16,748 nt of DNA from DASPTB01 sp035623615. Lineage in GTDB: Bacteria; Actinomycetota; UBA4738. Below, piece by piece: positions 1-7,977 of this stretch. The notes under the pieces are model-generated. The model did no database searches, was not told the DNA's origin, and was given only the letters and a program-made list of their open reading frames with translations. Made by a program: the position numbers and the translations under genes. Each line of letters starts with the position of its first letter. The first letter of the stretch is position 1. Where the stretch lies: positions 1 to 16,748 of the forward strand of contig DASPTB010000230.1 of the NCBI GenBank assembly GCA_035623615.1, written 5' to 3'.

Positions 1-893
1 TCGGGGATGGCCGCGATCGCGAGCGACACGGCGCTCACGAACAGCACGTCCCATGCCTGGTCGCGCTGGCGGCCCAGCGCGAACATGACGATCATCGTGA
101 ACCCCGCCGCCGCCGCGATCCACAGCGTCAGCGTGTTCATCTCCTTGGTGAGCGGGGACACCTCCTTGGCGGTCGCGGACAGCATCTCCGAGATCTTCCC
201 GAGCTCGGTTCCGGCGCCCGTCGCCGTCACGATCACGGTGCCGCTCCCATGGGTGACGGGCGTGTTCATGAAGGCCATGTTCGACTGCTCGCCCGGGCTC
301 AGGCGGTCGCCGGAGAGCGGTTCGGCGTCTTTGGCGGCGGGGACGCTCTCGCCCGTGAGCGCCGACTCGTCTATCTGCAGGGCGCTCGCCGCGACGATCC
401 TGCCGTCTGCGGGCACCTCGTCACCGGCGGTGATAAGGATCACGTCGCCGACGACGAGCTCCTCTGCGGGAATTTCCGCCTCCACGCCGTCGCGACGAAC
501 CCTGGCCGTGGCCTTCATCATCGACTTGAGCGCGTTCATCGCGCTCTCGGCCTTCCCCTCCTGACGCAGTCCCACGACCGCGTTCAACAGGGTGATCAGC
601 AGCAGGAGGACCGCGGTGCTCCATTCCTTGATGAGGAACGAGACCGCGGCGGCGACGAGCAGGATGATCTGCATGTAGCTCCGGTACTCGTCGAGGAACC
701 GCAGGAAGACCGGCCGGGGCTTCTCCTCCGGAAGGGCGTTTGGTCCGTTCGCGTGCAGCAGCTCTGCGGCCCGGGACGCCGTGAGCCCGGACGCCACGTC
801 GGCACCCAGTGCGGACTCGACGTCCTCCGGCGAGCGGGCATACCAGGCCTTGCCCGTCGACTGCCGGTCGGTCGCGTCCGGTCGTGCCGCCAT
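1..893 (-). CDS. P-type cation (Ca2+-type) ATPase, N-terminal part, runs off left edge
   Basis: This is the first 297 or so residues of an ATP-driven cation pump of the inner membrane. The sequence begins with a cation-ATPase N-terminal domain (about residues 10-80, with the stretch LHANGPNALPEEKP). Transmembrane helices 1 and 2 follow at about 70-115. Next comes the actuator domain with DESALTGES; the TGES dephosphorylation loop is at about 180-183. Helix 3 and the start of helix 4 follow, ending in SLAIAAIP at the window edge, which is the ion-binding PEGL-type motif. The phosphorylation site DKTGT lies outside the window. The motif set fits type II pumps of the PMR1/SERCA class better than heavy-metal pumps, because no N-terminal CxxC is seen. 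The start is the ATG at 893. The ion is inferred, not shown. It is 72 bp downstream of the ATP-grasp gene on the same strand, with no clear terminator between them. Confidence 0.92.
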   Translation of the reverse strand, partial: MAARPDATDRQSTGKAWYARSPEDVESALGADVASGLTASRAAELLHANGPNALPEEKPRPVFLRFLDEYRSYMQIILLVAAAVSFLIKEWSTAVLLLLITLLNAVVGLRQEGKAESAMNALKSMMKATARVRRDGVEAEIPAEELVVGDVILITAGDEVPADGRIVAASALQIDESALTGESVPAAKDAEPLSGDRLSPGEQSNMAFMNTPVTHGSGTVIVTATGAGTELGKISEMLSATAKEVSPLTKEMNTLTLWIAAAAGFTMIVMFALGRQRDQAWDVLFVSAVSLAIAAIP

Positions 894-965
894 CCCCGCC
901 CTCCTTCAGCCGGAAACCTACACGGAGCGGGGCCTAGCTGCCGATCTGGGACTGCGAGCGTGAGG

Positions 966-2186
966 TCAGAGCCCCCGCTTGAAGAAGAGGTATGGGAGCA
1001 ACGCGAGCTCGTACAGCCCGGGAAGTGGATCCCTCCAGGAGAACACTGCTTCTGTTTGGACGCGACGGAGCGACCGAAGGTAGGGGCGTGCCGCCAGGGT
1101 CCCGGACCGAATGTCCACAAAGGCGTTGGGGATGTCGGTAGCCCATCGAATCCACCGGATGCCGGGCCGGGCACGCGCGGGGGCGACCTCGTGGCCCAAC
1201 TGATCGAGAAACAACAGGTAGGGAAAATCGACGCCGGCAACCTGGCCGATCGAGTGGTATCCCCACGTGCGCGCGTTGACGTCGAGCAACTTGAACACAC
1301 CGTCGCGAGGGTCGAGCTTGTACTCGAGCTCCACCAGTCCGTAGTAGTCGATCGCCTCGAGGAAACGACGAGAGGGTTCGTCCAGCGCGTCGAGTTCGAC
1401 CGTCTCGACGTAGGTGCTGGCACGCCCAAAATCGGAGGGGTGTTGGCGACGCCGTTCGACGGTCATGCTGGCGCGCGGCGCACCGTCCTTGAAGAATGCA
1501 CAGTAGGAGAATTGTTGTCTGCCACTTCCGGGAATGAGCTCCTGCACAAGGATTTCGCCACCGCCGGCGATCGACGACGCTTGCCGGTAGAGGCGCGCGA
1601 GCTGCGCTCGACTGTCGGCCCGCCACGCCTTCGCGTGCGTCGCGTAGAAGAAATGCTCCTTGATCGCCGGTTTGATGACGAGGGGACCGTGGCTGTCGAC
1701 GGTGCTCAGATCCTCCTCTCCTCGGAGAAACCACGTCCGCGGAGTGGGGATCGAGAGTCGCTCGGCAAGGCGATACGTCTCCCGTTTGTCCCAGGCGAAT
1801 TGGATGGTCTTCCAGGCGGGCACTGGCACCCGGTACAGCTGCGACAGCCACGCCTTGTGGTGCGAGATCGCCGCGACCGTCTCGTCCCGGGTGGGGTAGA
1901 GGACCCACCCTTCGACGTCGGTCCGCCTCGATAGCGCTGTGAGGGCATCGATCGTCTCTCCCTCGTGTAGCAGCGAGGGCACGCGAAAGGTCTTCCGCAC
2001 GAATCGGGACGCTGAGGCGACCGACCGCTCATCGTCGAGGACCACGACGGGTATGCCGTGCCGTCCGAGGCTCCGAGCGATCCCGAGGCCCTGAAAGTCG
2101 CCCCCGATCACGACCGCGCCCCGCGGAAGGATTCCCGGGTCGGGGGCCAGGCTCCGCAGGGGTCGGGTCAGCCGTGCGCTCGTCAT
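966..2186 (-). CDS. ATP-grasp ligase-like protein
   Basis: A 406-residue ATP-grasp protein, a fold that activates a carboxylate as an acyl phosphate for attack by an amine or thiol. Near the N terminus is a Rossmann-like pre-ATP-grasp segment (VVIGGDFQGLG, about 25-35) with DDERS after the next strand. The central lysine-containing strand is LVIKPAIKE. The Mg-ATP site is ELEYKLDP...LLDVNARTWG, with E about 288 and N about 304. These residues are seen; the substrate is unknown. It resembles the carboxylate-amine ligase type of ATP-grasp protein found near polysaccharide or small-molecule genes. The frame is open further upstream to an ATG at 2363. That extension would overlap the preceding monooxygenase by 134 bp and its residues look non-domain, so the ATG at 2186 is preferred. 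That start is 43 bp after the upstream stop. No strong Shine-Dalgarno is visible. Confidence 0.85.
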   Translation of the reverse strand: MTSARLTRPLRSLAPDPGILPRGAVVIGGDFQGLGIARSLGRHGIPVVVLDDERSVASASRFVRKTFRVPSLLHEGETIDALTALSRRTDVEGWVLYPTRDETVAAISHHKAWLSQLYRVPVPAWKTIQFAWDKRETYRLAERLSIPTPRTWFLRGEEDLSTVDSHGPLVIKPAIKEHFFYATHAKAWRADSRAQLARLYRQASSIAGGGEILVQELIPGSGRQQFSYCAFFKDGAPRASMTVERRRQHPSDFGRASTYVETVELDALDEPSRRFLEAIDYYGLVELEYKLDPRDGVFKLLDVNARTWGYHSIGQVAGVDFPYLLFLDQLGHEVAPARARPGIRWIRWATDIPNAFVDIRSGTLAARPYLRSLRRVQTEAVFSWRDPLPGLYELALLPYLFFKRGL

Positions 2187-2229
2187 GTCGGCCCGAGCGT
2201 CGAACTCCGAGGGTAGGGGGAGGGGGGCA

Positions 2230-3513
2230 TCACCCACCGGCGAATTCCTCTTCGTCCCGGGCCTCCCTCGGGACGTCTGGGTCGTACTCGGGAGCGAACA
2301 CTCGAAGCGAGCCCGGGCGCGAGAGGGCTTCGACGTGTCCGTGGTGATCGTTGCCGCGAACAATCGATTGCGTCACTTCGCGTCCCGCATACCAGCTGCC
2401 CGAGACGAACCTCATCACCGGGCCGAAGCTCCACGATGCCGGAGCCCCGAGGAAGTGGAGTCCGGGGACGGAAGCCTCGAGGCCCATTCCGAGCACCGGA
2501 TACCCGTTGACGAGCTTGAGCTCACGCTTGATGTCCGGGCCGAGGAATGGGTATCGGTGAACATCGACTCGATAGCCCGTGCCGAAGAGGAGGTGATCGA
2601 CGTTGCGCGTGCTGCCATCGGACAGCTCGACCCTGAGCCCTCCCGGGCCGGGTGTCGCGCCGCGGATTGTGCACCCAAGCGTGAGCGGGACGTCCGCCAG
2701 TCGTGGCACGAGCCACGCCGCCCCCGCGGGGCGGATGCAGCGATGGGCGAGAGGATCCTGGACGCGCCGCGGCAGCTTCCGGAACAGGTCGGGAATGGCG
2801 ACGAGTCGCGACAAGCCGAGTGGCCCGACGTCGGTGGGAGCGTAGACGAGCGGGGCGCACCGCCCAAGCATGCGGTGGTACTTGCCGCCGTGCAGCCAGT
2901 GGATGCGGTCCTGCCTGACGAGGACCTCCACTTCTCCGCCTGCTTCTCGAATGAGTGCTGCGCTCTCGAGGGCACTTTGCCCCCCGCCGACGACCAGCAC
3001 CTTCCGATCCGCGAACGGCGTGAGGTCGGCATGATCGGCGGTGTGTGATGCAACGTCGGCGGTCAAGTCCCCAAGCGAGGGAGGTCGCCACGCGAATGGG
3101 GCGATCCCTCCGGCGACGACGACCCGGCGAGCCGTCACGGGCTCCCCGTCTGAAAGAGCAAGGAGAAAGTCGTCGGATCTCCGATCTACCTGCAGGACTC
3201 GTCGGCGATCGACGTCGGCTGCGACCTTGCGCTGAACCCACTCGCCGTAGGCGATGAATCGATTCAGCGGGATCGGCCGTCCGAAGCGATCCCCGGTGTT
3301 CGCGCAGTATGCATCCAGCGAGAGAGGCCCTCGATAGTCGGCGATGCTGGAGGCCGACCAGTTGGATCGAAGTACCATGCCCGCCGGCATTGCCCGCCAG
3401 AAGGACATAGGGTCGCCGAGTGTCAGGGTGCGCATGCCGGCGGCACGAAGATAGGCCGTCGCCGAAAGGCCGTAGGGACCTGCACCGATAACTGCGACGT
3501 CTGTGTCGATCAT
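2230..3513 (-). CDS. FAD/NAD(P)H-dependent monooxygenase (lysine/ornithine N-hydroxylase-like)
   Basis: A 427-residue flavoprotein with two dinucleotide-binding sites. The FAD site is GAGPYG at 10-15 and the NADPH site is VVGGGQSALES at about 174-184. The closing FAD/ATGY-type motif is HLLFGTGYRVD (about 307-317). The segment MSFWRAMPAGMVLRS (about 36-50) is typical of bacterial FAD-dependent oxidoreductases related to the SidA/IucD N-hydroxylases. The likely reaction is oxygenation of a small molecule with NADPH and O2; the substrate is not predictable from sequence. The start is the ATG at 3513, which has AGGAG (3524-3528) 10 nt upstream. An upstream in-frame start at 3642 would add 43 low-quality residues and is rejected. 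The ATP-grasp gene follows after 43 bp on the same strand, so the two are probably co-transcribed. Confidence 0.87.
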   Translation of the reverse strand: MIDTDVAVIGAGPYGLSATAYLRAAGMRTLTLGDPMSFWRAMPAGMVLRSNWSASSIADYRGPLSLDAYCANTGDRFGRPIPLNRFIAYGEWVQRKVAADVDRRRVLQVDRRSDDFLLALSDGEPVTARRVVVAGGIAPFAWRPPSLGDLTADVASHTADHADLTPFADRKVLVVGGGQSALESAALIREAGGEVEVLVRQDRIHWLHGGKYHRMLGRCAPLVYAPTDVGPLGLSRLVAIPDLFRKLPRRVQDPLAHRCIRPAGAAWLVPRLADVPLTLGCTIRGATPGPGGLRVELSDGSTRNVDHLLFGTGYRVDVHRYPFLGPDIKRELKLVNGYPVLGMGLEASVPGLHFLGAPASWSFGPVMRFVSGSWYAGREVTQSIVRGNDHHGHVEALSRPGSLRVFAPEYDPDVPREARDEEEFAGG

Positions 3514-3741
3514 TTGTCGTCGGCTCCTGAGATGATCCGCTCGGCATGAAGAACCGCCCCCCCACAGATCTGGTGATCGACGTGGGGACACGGCCCTTCC
3601 AGTGAATAGTGACCGAGAGTCCCCGCGTAGAACAACCGTCAAAATGCCTAAGCAATTCGTCGGACCGGCGGTTGAGCTTGCCTTGCAGGCCAGAAGGGAC
3701 TGAACGCCACGGTCGCTACCGATTTCGGCGGAGCGCCTCCC
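3514..3741 (-). promoter_or_regulatory. Intergenic stretch with a candidate promoter for the monooxygenase/ATP-grasp unit
   Basis: This 228-bp gap contains the most AT-rich patch of the neighbourhood (about 3600-3660). On the minus strand TTGCTT (3650-3655) and TTCTAC (3627-3632) are separated by 17 bp. This is a tolerable sigma70-like pair about 110 nt before the start codon at 3513. The match is weak and is offered only as a candidate. I see no ORF or strong terminator here. Confidence 0.2.
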
Positions 3742-5124
3742 TTAGGGCGCGATGTTCTGGTTCAGGCGGAACACATTGTCGGGATCCCACCGCCGCTTGA
3801 GCGCGACCAGGCGGTCGTACTTGCGGTCCCCGTAGATGGACCGCACGATGTCCTCCCCCGATTCGATCGCGTCGTTGACGTAGCGACCTTCCATCGTGAA
3901 CGGCGCGATCGATGCCATGAGGTTCCGCCCCCAGGTGCGGTGGGCGTCGTCCGCGGCGGGATGGTCCCAGAACATCTCGACGCCCACGTAGAACGCCGCC
4001 TCGCGACCGGTGAACGCCATCGCGTCGTCGGGCACCTCAGCGATGGCCCGGCCCCACGACCACACGCCGAAGCTGCAATCCCCGGGTGCGTCCGCGACCG
4101 CGTCGACGGCAGCATCGACCAACTCGTCCGGGAGCGATGGGGTGAACCCGCTCTTCATGTAGAACCTCCGCCCCCAGCCAAGTGCCTCGTCGCTCTCCCG
4201 TTGGACGGCGAGATAGGGCTGAGGAGCGATCGTATTCGTCACCGGATTCCCAAGGGAACCGAGCGGCGAGAGGCGGCGCTCACCCTCCTCCGGGTCGCCG
4301 CAATGCATGCCCCCAAGGTCCACGACGGGCCTGCCGGCGACGCCCGGTGGGAAGTCGCCCTCTCGCAGAGCCCGGCCGAGACTGAACGCGCCGAACACGT
4401 CGTCGGGTGACGAGTCCACGAAGTCGCGATACAGCGCAACCGCGTCGTGGACGCGCTCGATCGGGTAGACGACGTGTCCGAACGTCACCACCGGATCGAG
4501 CGGATGGAGGCGAAACTCGAAGGACGTGACGATGCCGAAGTTCGGCCCCGCGCCCCGCATGCCCCAGAACAGGTCGGCGTTGTCGTTCTCGCTGGTGTGC
4601 ACCAGCCGGCCATCCGACGTCACCAAGTCGACGGAGAGCAGGTTGTCGATCGTGAGGCCGAACCTCCGCATGAGCCTTCCCATCCCGCCGCCGAGCGTCA
4701 GCCCTGCGATGCCGGTATGCGAAACCACGCCCACGGGGCAGACCAGCCCGAACGCCTGCGCCTCGCGGTCGAGCTCGGCGAGGAGCGCGCCGCCGTTCGC
4801 CCGGGCGGTCCTCGTGTCCGGGTCGACGCGGACGCCCCGCATCCGCGACAGGTCGATCACGATGCCGCCGTCGCACGTCGAGTAGCCGGCCACGCTGTGG
4901 CCCCCGCTTCGCACCGAGACGAGGAGCTCCCGCTCACGGGCGAACCGAACCGATGAGATGACGTCGGCCGCGCCAGTGGGCCGCGCGACGATCGCGGGAC
5001 GGCGGTCGATCATCCCGTTCCATACAACCCGCGCGGCGTCGTATCCCGGGTCCCCGGGCAGGATCACCTCGCCCGCGAACTCGCTCCGGAAGGCTGCCAG
5101 CGCAGCCGAATCGATGTCGGGCAT
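3742..5124 (-). CDS. FAD-linked oxidoreductase, berberine-bridge-enzyme type
   Basis: A 460-residue oxidase of the VAO/PCMH flavoprotein family with a C-terminal BBE domain. Members oxidise sugars, alcohols or secondary metabolites and pass electrons to O2. Seen in order: the FAD-binding segment SVRSGGHSVAGYS with His76 at the 8-alpha-histidyl position; VCPVGVVSHTGIAGLTLGGG with Cys129; the substrate/FAD region DLFWGMRGAGPNFGIVTSFEF; and the C-terminal motif RWDPDNVFRLNQNI, which is the usual BBE ending. Most bacterial relatives I know of have Thr or Ala near the Cys129 position, so bicovalent flavin attachment is possible here. The start is the ATG at 5124, with GGGGAG about 10 nt upstream. 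The ATG at 5163 lacks an RBS. It is transcribed divergently from the DUF1905 gene. The substrate is unknown. Confidence 0.9.
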   Translation of the reverse strand: MPDIDSAALAAFRSEFAGEVILPGDPGYDAARVVWNGMIDRRPAIVARPTGAADVISSVRFARERELLVSVRSGGHSVAGYSTCDGGIVIDLSRMRGVRVDPDTRTARANGGALLAELDREAQAFGLVCPVGVVSHTGIAGLTLGGGMGRLMRRFGLTIDNLLSVDLVTSDGRLVHTSENDNADLFWGMRGAGPNFGIVTSFEFRLHPLDPVVTFGHVVYPIERVHDAVALYRDFVDSSPDDVFGAFSLGRALREGDFPPGVAGRPVVDLGGMHCGDPEEGERRLSPLGSLGNPVTNTIAPQPYLAVQRESDEALGWGRRFYMKSGFTPSLPDELVDAAVDAVADAPGDCSFGVWSWGRAIAEVPDDAMAFTGREAAFYVGVEMFWDHPAADDAHRTWGRNLMASIAPFTMEGRYVNDAIESGEDIVRSIYGDRKYDRLVALKRRWDPDNVFRLNQNIAP

Positions 5125-5240
5125 CGACGCAGATCTCCCCGCCGCGGTCGCCCCGCGGCGCATACATTGTTGCGAGCGCCCGACGGAGGGGCAAGCGGCC
5201 GGCCTCGCGCCATCTCTGCGGCCGCGATACCGTGCGGGAG

Positions 5241-5519
5241 ATGAGCGAGCTGAACAAGCGCTTCACCGCCCTCTTGACGAAGGGTCGCAGCAAGGGCGCG
5301 TGGACGTACGTGGTCATGCCCGACTCCGCCGCCTTCTTCGGCACCCGGGGCCTCGTCAAGGTTCGCGGCACGATCGAGGGAACGCCGTTCCGCGGCTCGT
5401 TCATGCCCCTCGGCGACGGGACGCACATGCTTCCCGTCAACGCCAGGATCCGCGACCAGATCGGGAAGGATGCTGGCGACACCGTGCACATCCACCTCCA
5501 GGAGCGACTCGAACGCTGA
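5241..5519 (+). CDS. DUF1905 family protein
   Basis: A 92-residue soluble protein that fills a single DUF1905 domain, a small beta-barrel family of unknown function. Characteristic parts are GAWTYVVMP (about 20-28), the central GTIEGTPFRGSFMPLGDGTHMLPV, and the C-terminal GKDAGDTVHIHLQ. There is no signal peptide and no membrane segment. The start is uncertain. An ATG at 5241 directly abuts a GGGAG, which is too close for a normal Shine-Dalgarno. A GTG at 5232 in the same frame has no visible RBS, so leaderless translation is possible. The 116-bp divergent spacer to the FAD oxidase start (5124) probably holds promoters for both genes. The VOC gene follows 109 bp downstream on the same strand. 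Confidence 0.82.
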   Translation: MSELNKRFTALLTKGRSKGAWTYVVMPDSAAFFGTRGLVKVRGTIEGTPFRGSFMPLGDGTHMLPVNARIRDQIGKDAGDTVHIHLQERLER

Positions 5520-5628
5520 AGGTCCCAATGGGCGGCCGCGCTCGATCGAAGAGTGTTCGACAACCGCGCCGTTTCGTGGATGCTCCGGCCGTTGCGCAAG
5601 CGCCCGATGACGGGGGTAAGGTGGTGCA

Positions 5629-6150
5629 GTGCCGATCACGCGTCTGAATCATGCCGTGCTGTACGTGAAGGACCTCGAGCGGAGCGTCGCCTTCTACGGG
5701 GACGTCCTCGGGTTCCGCGTTATTCCGATGACTCCCGAGGGATTCGACGGGGCGGCTTTCCTGCAGGCTCCCGGCTCCACGAACGACCACGACCTCGGTC
5801 TGTTCCAGATTGGGCCTGCGGCGGGTCCGTCACGCGCGGGACGTGAAACTGTCGGCCTGTACCACCTGGCGTGGGAGGTCGACACGCTGGCCGAGCTCGA
5901 GCGACTCGCCCGAGTCCTCGCCGAGCACGGGGCGCTCTCGGGCTCGAGCGACCACGGTACGACGAAGAGTCTCTACGGACGCGACCCCGATGGCTTGGAG
6001 TTCGAGATCGCCTGGATCATCCCCGCGGACATGCTCGACGACGAGGCCCGGGAAGCACGGAAGCGGATCGGCCGGCTGGATCTCGACCAGGAGAAGAACC
6101 GCTACGGCGCCGAGACCCGCGGCGGTATCGGCGTCTCGGTCTCCGAGTAG
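5629..6150 (+). CDS. VOC family protein, catechol 2,3-dioxygenase/glyoxalase-like
   Basis: A 173-residue vicinal-oxygen-chelate protein with two beta-alpha-beta-beta-beta modules. Seen: LNHAVLYVKDLERSVAFYGD at the N terminus, with metal ligand His8; GLYHLAWEVD, with His79; and DPDGLEFEIAW, with Glu126. This is the 2-His-1-Glu set expected for an Fe2+ or Mn2+ site. The family includes extradiol dioxygenases, glyoxalase I and fosfomycin-type enzymes. The C-terminal tail after the second module resembles proteins annotated as catechol-2,3-dioxygenase in actinobacteria, but the substrate is not shown. The start is the GTG at 5629, with AAGGTGG (5618-5624) 4 nt upstream. It is convergent with the nucleotidyltransferase gene, whose stop is 29 bp away. 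Confidence 0.88.
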   Translation: MPITRLNHAVLYVKDLERSVAFYGDVLGFRVIPMTPEGFDGAAFLQAPGSTNDHDLGLFQIGPAAGPSRAGRETVGLYHLAWEVDTLAELERLARVLAEHGALSGSSDHGTTKSLYGRDPDGLEFEIAWIIPADMLDDEAREARKRIGRLDLDQEKNRYGAETRGGIGVSVSE

Positions 6151-6179
6151 CCCTCCTAGGACTCGAGGCTGCGGGCGCG

Positions 6180-6917
6180 TCAGTAGTGCTCGGTCTCCTC
6201 GGGCAGCTCGTACCAGCGCTTGCGCTCGCCCACCTTGGCTCGGATCCGCCAGCGCAGGCTCTTCGGGGTCTCGTCGGCCTCCGCGCGCAGCCGAAGGAGC
6301 TGTTCAGCCGGATCGAAGGCCCGGCTCGCGGGCACGAGACTGGCCCCCTCGCCGAGGGAGAGGTCACGGATCTTGTCCAGGTTGAGCGTCACGGTCCGCC
6401 ACCAGCCCCAGTCGTCGGCGAGCACCGAACAGAACCGGCCGAGCCCGATCGTTCTCGGTTCGTCCCCGGCGCGAACCTCGAAGGCCGACGTCAGGTATAG
6501 GACGTCCTGCGCGTCCTTCTCGTTCAGCTCGAAGATCTGGAGCTTCGACAGGAGCAGGTCGCACGGGTCGAGGGTGTGCGGCATGCGCTCGATGCGGTCG
6601 GCGAACTGCAGCGTGTGGCTCATCTCCAGGCGGTCGATCAGGACGTCGATCGCGCGTCCGGACGGCGAGGAGAAGTAGAGCTGCTTGTGTCCGTACAGCG
6701 CGTTGAACGTCCGGTCGGCCTCGTATCCCTTTGAGACGAGGAAGTCCGACAGCGGCCGGCGATGCGCCGAAACCGACGCGAGGTCGAGGTCCTGACCGTC
6801 GCGGGCGCGGGGGGGATACTCCGGGGTCAGGTACCGGACGGCGAGCCCGCCGATCAACCGGACCGGGATGCCGGCCTGCTGGGCGCCGCCGATGACCGAC
6901 ATCGCCTCGGCGAACAC
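6180..6917 (-). CDS. Nucleotidyltransferase-fold protein (AbiEii/MNT-like)
   Basis: A 245-residue protein with the pol-beta nucleotidyltransferase signature. GG is at 23-24 (LIGGLAVRYL), an Asp-x-Asp pair at Asp43/Asp45 (DGQDLDLAS), and a third acidic position at Asp91 (AIDVLIDRLEM). The segment DLLLSKLQIFELNEKDAQDV (about 118-137) resembles the helical part of AbiEii-type proteins, which transfer a nucleotide to an acceptor molecule. The acceptor is unknown here. I see no AbiEi-type antitoxin next to it, so a toxin role is not supported. It is the last gene of a three-gene minus-strand unit, 54 bp after the metallophosphoesterase. The start is the GTG at 6917, with a distant GGAG. The frame is open back to the upstream gene's stop. 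Confidence 0.78.
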   Translation of the reverse strand: MFAEAMSVIGGAQQAGIPVRLIGGLAVRYLTPEYPPRARDGQDLDLASVSAHRRPLSDFLVSKGYEADRTFNALYGHKQLYFSSPSGRAIDVLIDRLEMSHTLQFADRIERMPHTLDPCDLLLSKLQIFELNEKDAQDVLYLTSAFEVRAGDEPRTIGLGRFCSVLADDWGWWRTVTLNLDKIRDLSLGEGASLVPASRAFDPAEQLLRLRAEADETPKSLRWRIRAKVGERKRWYELPEETEHY

Positions 6918-6971
6918 GTCGTCGGTCCGACCGGACTCCGAGTCGGTCGCGATCGGTGCGTCGCTCAGCGT

Positions 6972-7943
6972 TCAGCCCTCCACCCGGAAGCTGCGCTCGA
7001 TCCCGGCGGGCGACAGGTCCACGATGTGGCCCCGGACCACGCCGAAGGCCGCCTCGCTCCCCGGGTTCACCAGCAGCGTGTCGCCGAGCTTGCGCTCGCC
7101 GCCCGACTCGTGGATGTGGCCGTGCAGCGACAAGACGGGCTTCACCGTCTTCACCGCCTGGAGAACTCCCGTGGAACCGACCGGGCCCCGCAACAGATCG
7201 CCCGCGGACGCTTTCAGCTGTAGGTTCTCGTCGAGCATCGGTGCGGTGTCGATCCCGGTGTCGTAGGGCGGACAATGGATGAGGAAGATGGTCCGGCGTG
7301 GGTCGCGGGCTTGGTCCGAGAGCGAGTAGATCTCCTCCGAGAAGGCCTCCTCGGAGACCTCTCTCGGCGTGTGCCACGGGGTCGGGCTCGACTTCCCGAG
7401 GCCGATCACCTGAAAGCCGCCCGGGATGTCGACGATCTGCCCGTCGACGTTGGTGCAGTACCGGCTGCCCGCGAGTGCCTCGTCGATGATGTAGGGGTCG
7501 TCGTTCCCGGGGATCAGGTAGACGGGGACGCCCGAGCCGTCCAGCCGGTCGGCGGCGAGGCCCATCCACTCGTTCACCTGGGTCGCGAGCTTCTCGTCGA
7601 ACAGGGCGGCGAGCTTCTGGGGGTCGCCGACGACGTCGTCGATCTCGGCGTGGGTCGTCGGGTACGGGTAGTAGCCGACCGCGGCGATGTCGCTCTCGAG
7701 CGCCATCAGCTCCTTCTCGTCGCGGGCGACGCGGCGGACCCCGAACAGCTCGGCCTCGTACCGGTCGCCGTCCTCGACGATCGGGACGATCGCCTTGCCG
7801 GTGAGATCGCCGGCGTACAGGACGGCGTCGGCCTTGTAGATGCCGAGGCGGACGGCGTTCAGCATCTTCTTCCACGCCTTCTCGGAGGCGTGGAAGTCGG
7901 ACACGACGTACAGCCGGACCTCGTCCTTCTTCTTGCGCTTCAT
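6972..7943 (-). CDS. Calcineurin-like metallophosphoesterase (Icc-related)
   Basis: A 323-residue phosphoesterase with the complete two-metal motif set. It has DFH at 16-18, GDLTG with Asp46, GNDD with Asn147/Asp148, His223 in LIHCPP, and GHIH at 275-278. The family hydrolyses phosphomonoesters, phosphodiesters or cyclic nucleotides. The closest described group I recognise is the predicted phosphoesterases related to Icc. An insertion of about 90 residues between the second and third motifs (about 52-140, Asp/Glu rich) is larger than in minimal members and may form a cap over the active site. There is no signal peptide, so it is cytoplasmic. The start is the ATG at 7943, with a weak RBS. It lies 34 bp after the permease gene and 54 bp before the nucleotidyltransferase gene. 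Confidence 0.88.
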   Translation of the reverse strand: MKRKKKDEVRLYVVSDFHASEKAWKKMLNAVRLGIYKADAVLYAGDLTGKAIVPIVEDGDRYEAELFGVRRVARDEKELMALESDIAAVGYYPYPTTHAEIDDVVGDPQKLAALFDEKLATQVNEWMGLAADRLDGSGVPVYLIPGNDDPYIIDEALAGSRYCTNVDGQIVDIPGGFQVIGLGKSSPTPWHTPREVSEEAFSEEIYSLSDQARDPRRTIFLIHCPPYDTGIDTAPMLDENLQLKASAGDLLRGPVGSTGVLQAVKTVKPVLSLHGHIHESGGERKLGDTLLVNPGSEAAFGVVRGHIVDLSPAGIERSFRVEG

Positions 7944-7977
7944 CTCGCGCAGGAAGCGTACATCGAGACGGGTGAAA

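Noticed and set aside
249..1934. Long plus-strand open frame opposite the ATPase and ATP-grasp genes
   Set aside because: It spans two well-supported minus-strand genes. Its translation is Arg/Gly/Glu-rich with no domain, typical of antisense frames in GC-rich DNA.
2187..2363. N-terminal extension of the ATP-grasp gene to ATG 2363
   Set aside because: It would overlap the monooxygenase by 134 bp, and the extra residues show no domain or homology-like pattern.
3732..3749. GCGCC/GGCGC hairpin at the end of the FAD oxidase gene
   Set aside because: Only five base pairs, overlaps the stop codon and lacks a T-run; expected by chance at this GC content.
6180..6917. Toxin-antitoxin (AbiE) system
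   Set aside because: The nucleotidyltransferase resembles AbiEii, but no AbiEi-like winged-helix antitoxin lies beside it.
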